This document shows, in pieces, positions 61,265 to 64,000 of a stretch of 64,000 nucleotides of DNA (within the stretch, counting starts at the first letter, position 1; each line of letters starts with the position of its first letter). The DNA comes from Siderastrea radians (lineage: Eukaryota > Cnidaria > Anthozoa > Scleractinia > Rhizangiidae): assembly GCA_964017195.1 (NCBI GenBank), contig OZ024900.1, positions 32,008,641-32,072,640 of the forward strand, given 5' to 3'. The translations under genes and the position numbers were made by a program. The notes beneath the pieces are model-generated. The model was not told the origin of the DNA and ran no database searches. It saw only the letters and a program-made list of their open reading frames with translations.

Positions 61265-63800
61265 CTACAAAACAAGTCATTAAAAATTAAGTTGAAAAAG
61301 GTACTCATTCTCAACTTTACCACATGGCGTTTAGAATATGCTCATACTAAATGGCGCCATAACCCTAATAGCACACCCCGTGGTATCCCCGGAATTGTTG
61401 ACAGCGGTGTCTTCCCTTCATGACATGCGCCAGTCGTCGCTTTCAGGCGTTTTCACTTTTCCCGCCATTACGCCCCTCTTTCCAGCGTCCAGCACAGGCT
61501 GATAGCTTCAATTTGTTTCCCGCCACAATAGGCTTTGTTTAACGCCTACAGTTTCCAGCTGTTTCCCGCCAAAACGCTCCATTTGCCACAGACATTGCAT
61601 GCAACTGTTTACGGGTTTGCCAAAGTCTTGCAGCTTGCAGATGTTTCCCGCCTTAACAGCTTCATCGGTTCCAACCCATATTTCACAGTTTTTCAATACC
61701 AAACATTCAACATAAGGTGAAATTATCTGATGCGCATTGCTCTCACTTGGTAAAAACGTGAATACCTCACTCTTGACTTTTCACGCCAATCACACTATGT
61801 TTTACAGGGCAAACTGCAAAAAAGTATTTCATGACTACGGTCGAGTCCACCTTTAAACGACCACACCATTATTTAGATCACCTTACGCCGAGCAAAACAA
61901 CATGCAGTCAGTTTCTTGACCCTTTAAGCCCTAATATAAAAATGCATATTCTCCTTACTGTTCTCCATACATTTCTTATGGAACTAGTAAGGAGAATTTG
62001 TCTTAATATCAAGACATCTTGTCCTTGTTGATCACTTTCTTTATTCTCATCTTTTGAATGTTTGAACAAGTATTGATAATGTAAAGAGAAATTTCACTTT
62101 CGTCGCTGTTAGGGCTTAGAGGGTTAAATCTTGAACCCACCTTAACCCAAACACCCCGTTATGCAACAAAATTTCGCGTCGGTTGTCGTACACCAAGCAA
62201 GCAGAGGTTTCGTGGTCGCCCTATGGGCGAATAAGTAACCTCTGCGCAAAACCGACCGATTTTCTGTCGTACATCCGCAACATTTGCCACACGCATCGTC
62301 ACTTTTTGACGATAGTCACAGCATGCGTAAGATTTAAACCGGTTGATAGCCGGTCGGAAACGAGTTGTTTCAATGTATTCGTCCGAAATCCTGGACGGCG
62401 GCAGATCAAAGAATCAGACGGTTTTGCGCAGAGGTTACTTATTCGCCCCCAGGAACACTGGGCGATCAAGAAACCTCTGCTTGCAGGGTAGTTGTCGTAC
62501 CGAAATAACAACTACAAAAGAAAGTAAAGAATGCAGAAAAGAACAAACGAAGGGAAATGAAGTGGACTGCTTTCCTACCTTTTCAGTTCCTCGTTTTTTC
62601 TCTCTCTTGGAATTAAATCTGGCCACGCGATCTGCATTTATTTTCTCCCAATAAGCCTTCTCTGCCTCTTCTGCATAATTTATAGAAAACACAAATGTCT
62701 TCAGGAGGTGTAACTGCACTTGGCGATGTTGCGTTCATTTCGTCTCGGAGCGAGTGAGGCGAGTCGCTCAAAAACCGCAAGGGATGTTACGACATTACGC
62801 TTGGGAAGGTTTTGTACAACTTTTCTCAGAATGAAATTGTGACACAAGTTACACGAAAAAAAAATTGTCCGGTGTAACTGACCTGGCAATTGTCGACTAG
62901 GAGCGTTACTTCTGCCCTCAGCACTCCCCCCGGATGGGATAGTCTAGCTAGACCCGTAGAGTGGATTACCCTTTGCGAACTGTCGTTGCCTTCGCGCAAC
63001 ACAAAATCGGCGACAAATAAAACGACATTTTACCTGAGAGTTTTTCTAGCTTAAGTTCATCATCTGTTGATGACACTGCCTTGAAAACCGAAGCACAATT
63101 TTCCGAAGTATGGAAACGAACGTGGCCCTGTAAATAAGATAAAAAATGTCAGTCATTTAATACATTGAAATACACTTAACAAAATTAACCCTTTAATCTC
63201 CAAGAGTGACAAGTTTCTAATTTCTCCTTAGACCCTGAGATATTTTACCCTCCCTTTTTTGCCATTCTTTAGATTTTATTGTTTATCCGTTATCCAGCAA
63301 TATCGCTTTAGGTCCCTGGCCATTTCTATTTTATTCTATTGACAGAATTTAACCCATCTTTTACTCTAGTTCTCTCCTCTCTCTGTTTCTTCACCCATCC
63401 TTTCTCAGCTTTATTTTGCTATTTTAATAAAATATGACAAAAAATATGGGGCGACTAACCGAACCTATTTTTTGGTTGACTTAAACAAATCTAACAGATT
63501 CTGAATACATACTTGCTAACATTTAAAGGTAGAATTCAAGTAAGAAAATCCTTCTTGGAAACCGGTCGTTTCGCCTACGGTCAATTCGCCTATGTCTAAG
63601 GTCGATTCGTCTACGTGTCTTATGCATGTTAACGGTCAATTCGCGTACGACTCGTATGTCCAAGTTGTCTCCATAAACGAATCGACCCTAGACGTTGGCG
63701 AACTGACCGTAGGCGAAACGACCGACATTTTTCTCCTTACCTCAGTGATACCCTCCGCCAGATCCAAATAAGCTACTGGTGCATGTGAAGAAAACTTCTC
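61181..63800 (-). CDS. LARP7: La-related protein 7, C-terminal 4 exons (xRRM), continues past right edge
   Basis: LARP7 caps the 3' end of 7SK RNA and holds the 7SK snRNP that restrains P-TEFb, and it also guides U6 modification; it acts in the nucleus. Exons 63741-63800, 63034-63127, 62579-62670 and 61181-61264 join in frame. In order: HAPVAYLDLAEGITE (first xRRM strand), GHVRFHTSENCASVFKAV (third strand and helix), LKLEKLS, then EEAEKAYWEKINADRVARFN (the extra helix that gives xRRM its name) with SKREKKRGTEK, and the tail QVQRQSHIRFNDSEDEGET. All blocks are colinear with vertebrate LARP7, including the YW and EKKRGTEK hallmarks. The La motif and first RRM lie to the right, outside the window. 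Confidence 0.95.
61458..61652 (+). promoter_or_regulatory. Cluster of four E2F-like TTTCCCGCC motifs
   Basis: Exact TTTCCCGCC at 61458, 61516, 61562 and 61644, all in one orientation, unequal spacing (58, 46, 82 bp). Could be an enhancer or the worn remains of a repeat. Confidence 0.35.
61917..62127. mobile_element. TTAA-type MITE, copy 4
   Basis: CCCTTTAAGCCCTAATATAA start and GGGCTTAGAGGGTTAA end, imperfect inverted ends. The interior contains inverted CTCCTTACTGTTC / CTAGTAAGGAGAA phrases. Confidence 0.6.
62191..62490. mobile_element. MITE with GCAAGCAGAGGTTTC ends and 9-10-bp TSD
   Basis: Inverted 15-mers GCAAGCAGAGGTTTC and GAAACCTCTGCTTGC, plus a second inverted block GCGAATAAGTAACCTCTGCG. 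GTTGTCGTAC flanks (62182-62191, 62491-62500). Confidence 0.7.
62579..62670 (-). CDS. LARP7: LARP7 exon (xRRM helix)
   Basis: 92 nt, phase 1-0. EAEKAYWEKINADRVARFNS then KREKKRGTEK. Acceptor attatgcag, donor AAG|gtagga. Confidence 0.95.
63034..63127 (-). CDS. LARP7: LARP7 exon (xRRM core)
   Basis: 94 nt, phase 0-1. GHVRFHTSENCASVFKAVSS then TDDELKLEKLS. Acceptor ttatttacag, donor CAG|gtaaaa. Confidence 0.93.
63564..63723. mobile_element. Palindromic MITE (GGTCGTTTCGCC ends)
   Basis: 160 bp; GGTCGTTTCGCCTACGGTCA at the left against TGACCGTAGGCGAAACGACC at the right. No clear TSD. Lies 17 bp from the LARP7 63741-63800 exon donor. Confidence 0.75.
63741..63800 (-). CDS. LARP7: LARP7 exon (first xRRM strand)
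   Basis: 60 nt, phase 0-0. EKFSSHAPVAYLDLAEGITE. Acceptor atttttag, donor GAG|gtaagg. Confidence 0.9.
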
Positions 63801-63877
63801 CTAAAAATAAGGACGATTTTCATTTGATTTCGATTTTCATTTGTATAATCCTCTTCTTTTAAAGACAAGGTTGGGCT

Positions 63878-64000
63878 TTAAAAACTTAGTCTGTGGATCA
63901 AATAATTCCTGATGTGTGACCGTTCACATGAAAGCTATTGAGCACGACTTTCCTATGGTGCTGTTTTTTATGCTGTACAGGGTGGTTCTAACTTCTGAGT
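63878..64000 (+). repeat. 106-bp module, running off the right edge
   Basis: TAGTCTGTGGATCAAATAAT, TGTGTGACCGTTCACATGAA and GCTGTACAGGGTGGTTCTAA in order, in a LARP7 intron. Confidence 0.85.

Larger units (their letters stand above)
61265..62578. other. LARP7 last intron
   Basis: 1.3 kb. Contains four TTTCCCGCC motifs (61458-61652), a TTAA-type MITE (61917-62127) and a 0.3-kb MITE (62191-62490). Confidence 0.75.

Noticed and set aside
61057..61323. 88-codon minus-strand frame over the last LARP7 exon
   Set aside because: Wrong phase; the spliced frame matches the LARP7 C-terminus and stops at 61181.

Overview
This is animal nuclear DNA, most likely from an anthozoan cnidarian and probably a reef coral. 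The genes are split by GT-AG introns. Exons were recognised by family motifs and by exact reading-phase agreement across every junction. The intergenic and intronic DNA is AT-rich, full of short inverted-repeat (MITE-like) elements, and carries Tx1/L1-like, CR1/L2-like and Penelope-like retroelement debris of the kind common in cnidarians. No bacterial operons, rRNA or CRISPR arrays are present. The species assignment is inference.

Layout: (1) About 3.07-16.84 kb, minus strand: the first eleven coding exons (352 codons) of a phospholipase C-beta gene of the PLCB4/NorpA type, from the start ATG through the PH domain, the EF-hand region and the start of the catalytic X box. The rest lies beyond the left edge. 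Its intron 7 holds a young, 5'-truncated LINE with a perfect 15-bp target-site duplication. (2) About 16.84-36 kb: no convincing gene. It holds MITEs, a decayed Penelope-like fragment between two ATT microsatellites, and arrays of a 106-bp module. (3) 38.6-39.1 kb, plus strand: a secreted gremlin-like DAN-family cystine-knot protein in one coding exon, with a candidate promoter and 5' UTR exon near 36.0-36.15 kb. (4) 40.45-52.53 kb, minus strand: a complete seven-exon, 422-codon TNIP/ABIN-like gene with a UBAN ubiquitin-binding motif. One intron holds a two-level tandem repeat (20-bp units inside a 184-bp unit). (5) 52.5-58.2 kb: mobile-element-rich spacer with a Penelope GIY-YIG fragment, several MITEs and a tRNA-derived retrocopy. 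(6) 58.25-60.03 kb, plus strand: a two-exon, 173-aa PTTG1IP-like membrane protein with a PSI domain. (7) 61.18 kb to the right edge, minus strand: the last four coding exons of LARP7, encoding the xRRM and C-terminal tail.

The five genes do not form an operon or a shared pathway. They are separate eukaryotic loci: PLC-beta (G-protein/phosphoinositide signalling), gremlin (extracellular BMP antagonism), TNIP (ubiquitin-dependent immune signalling), PTTG1IP (membrane adaptor) and LARP7 (7SK/U6 RNA binding). Gremlin and TNIP converge, as do PTTG1IP and LARP7. The most unusual structure is repeat architecture: a 106-bp module at eight or more places in both orientations, a MITE in which only one terminal inverted repeat has expanded into an 8-bp satellite, a MITE nested in another MITE, a 55-60-bp perfect-looking hairpin, and a long inverted duplication in the PTTG1IP intron.
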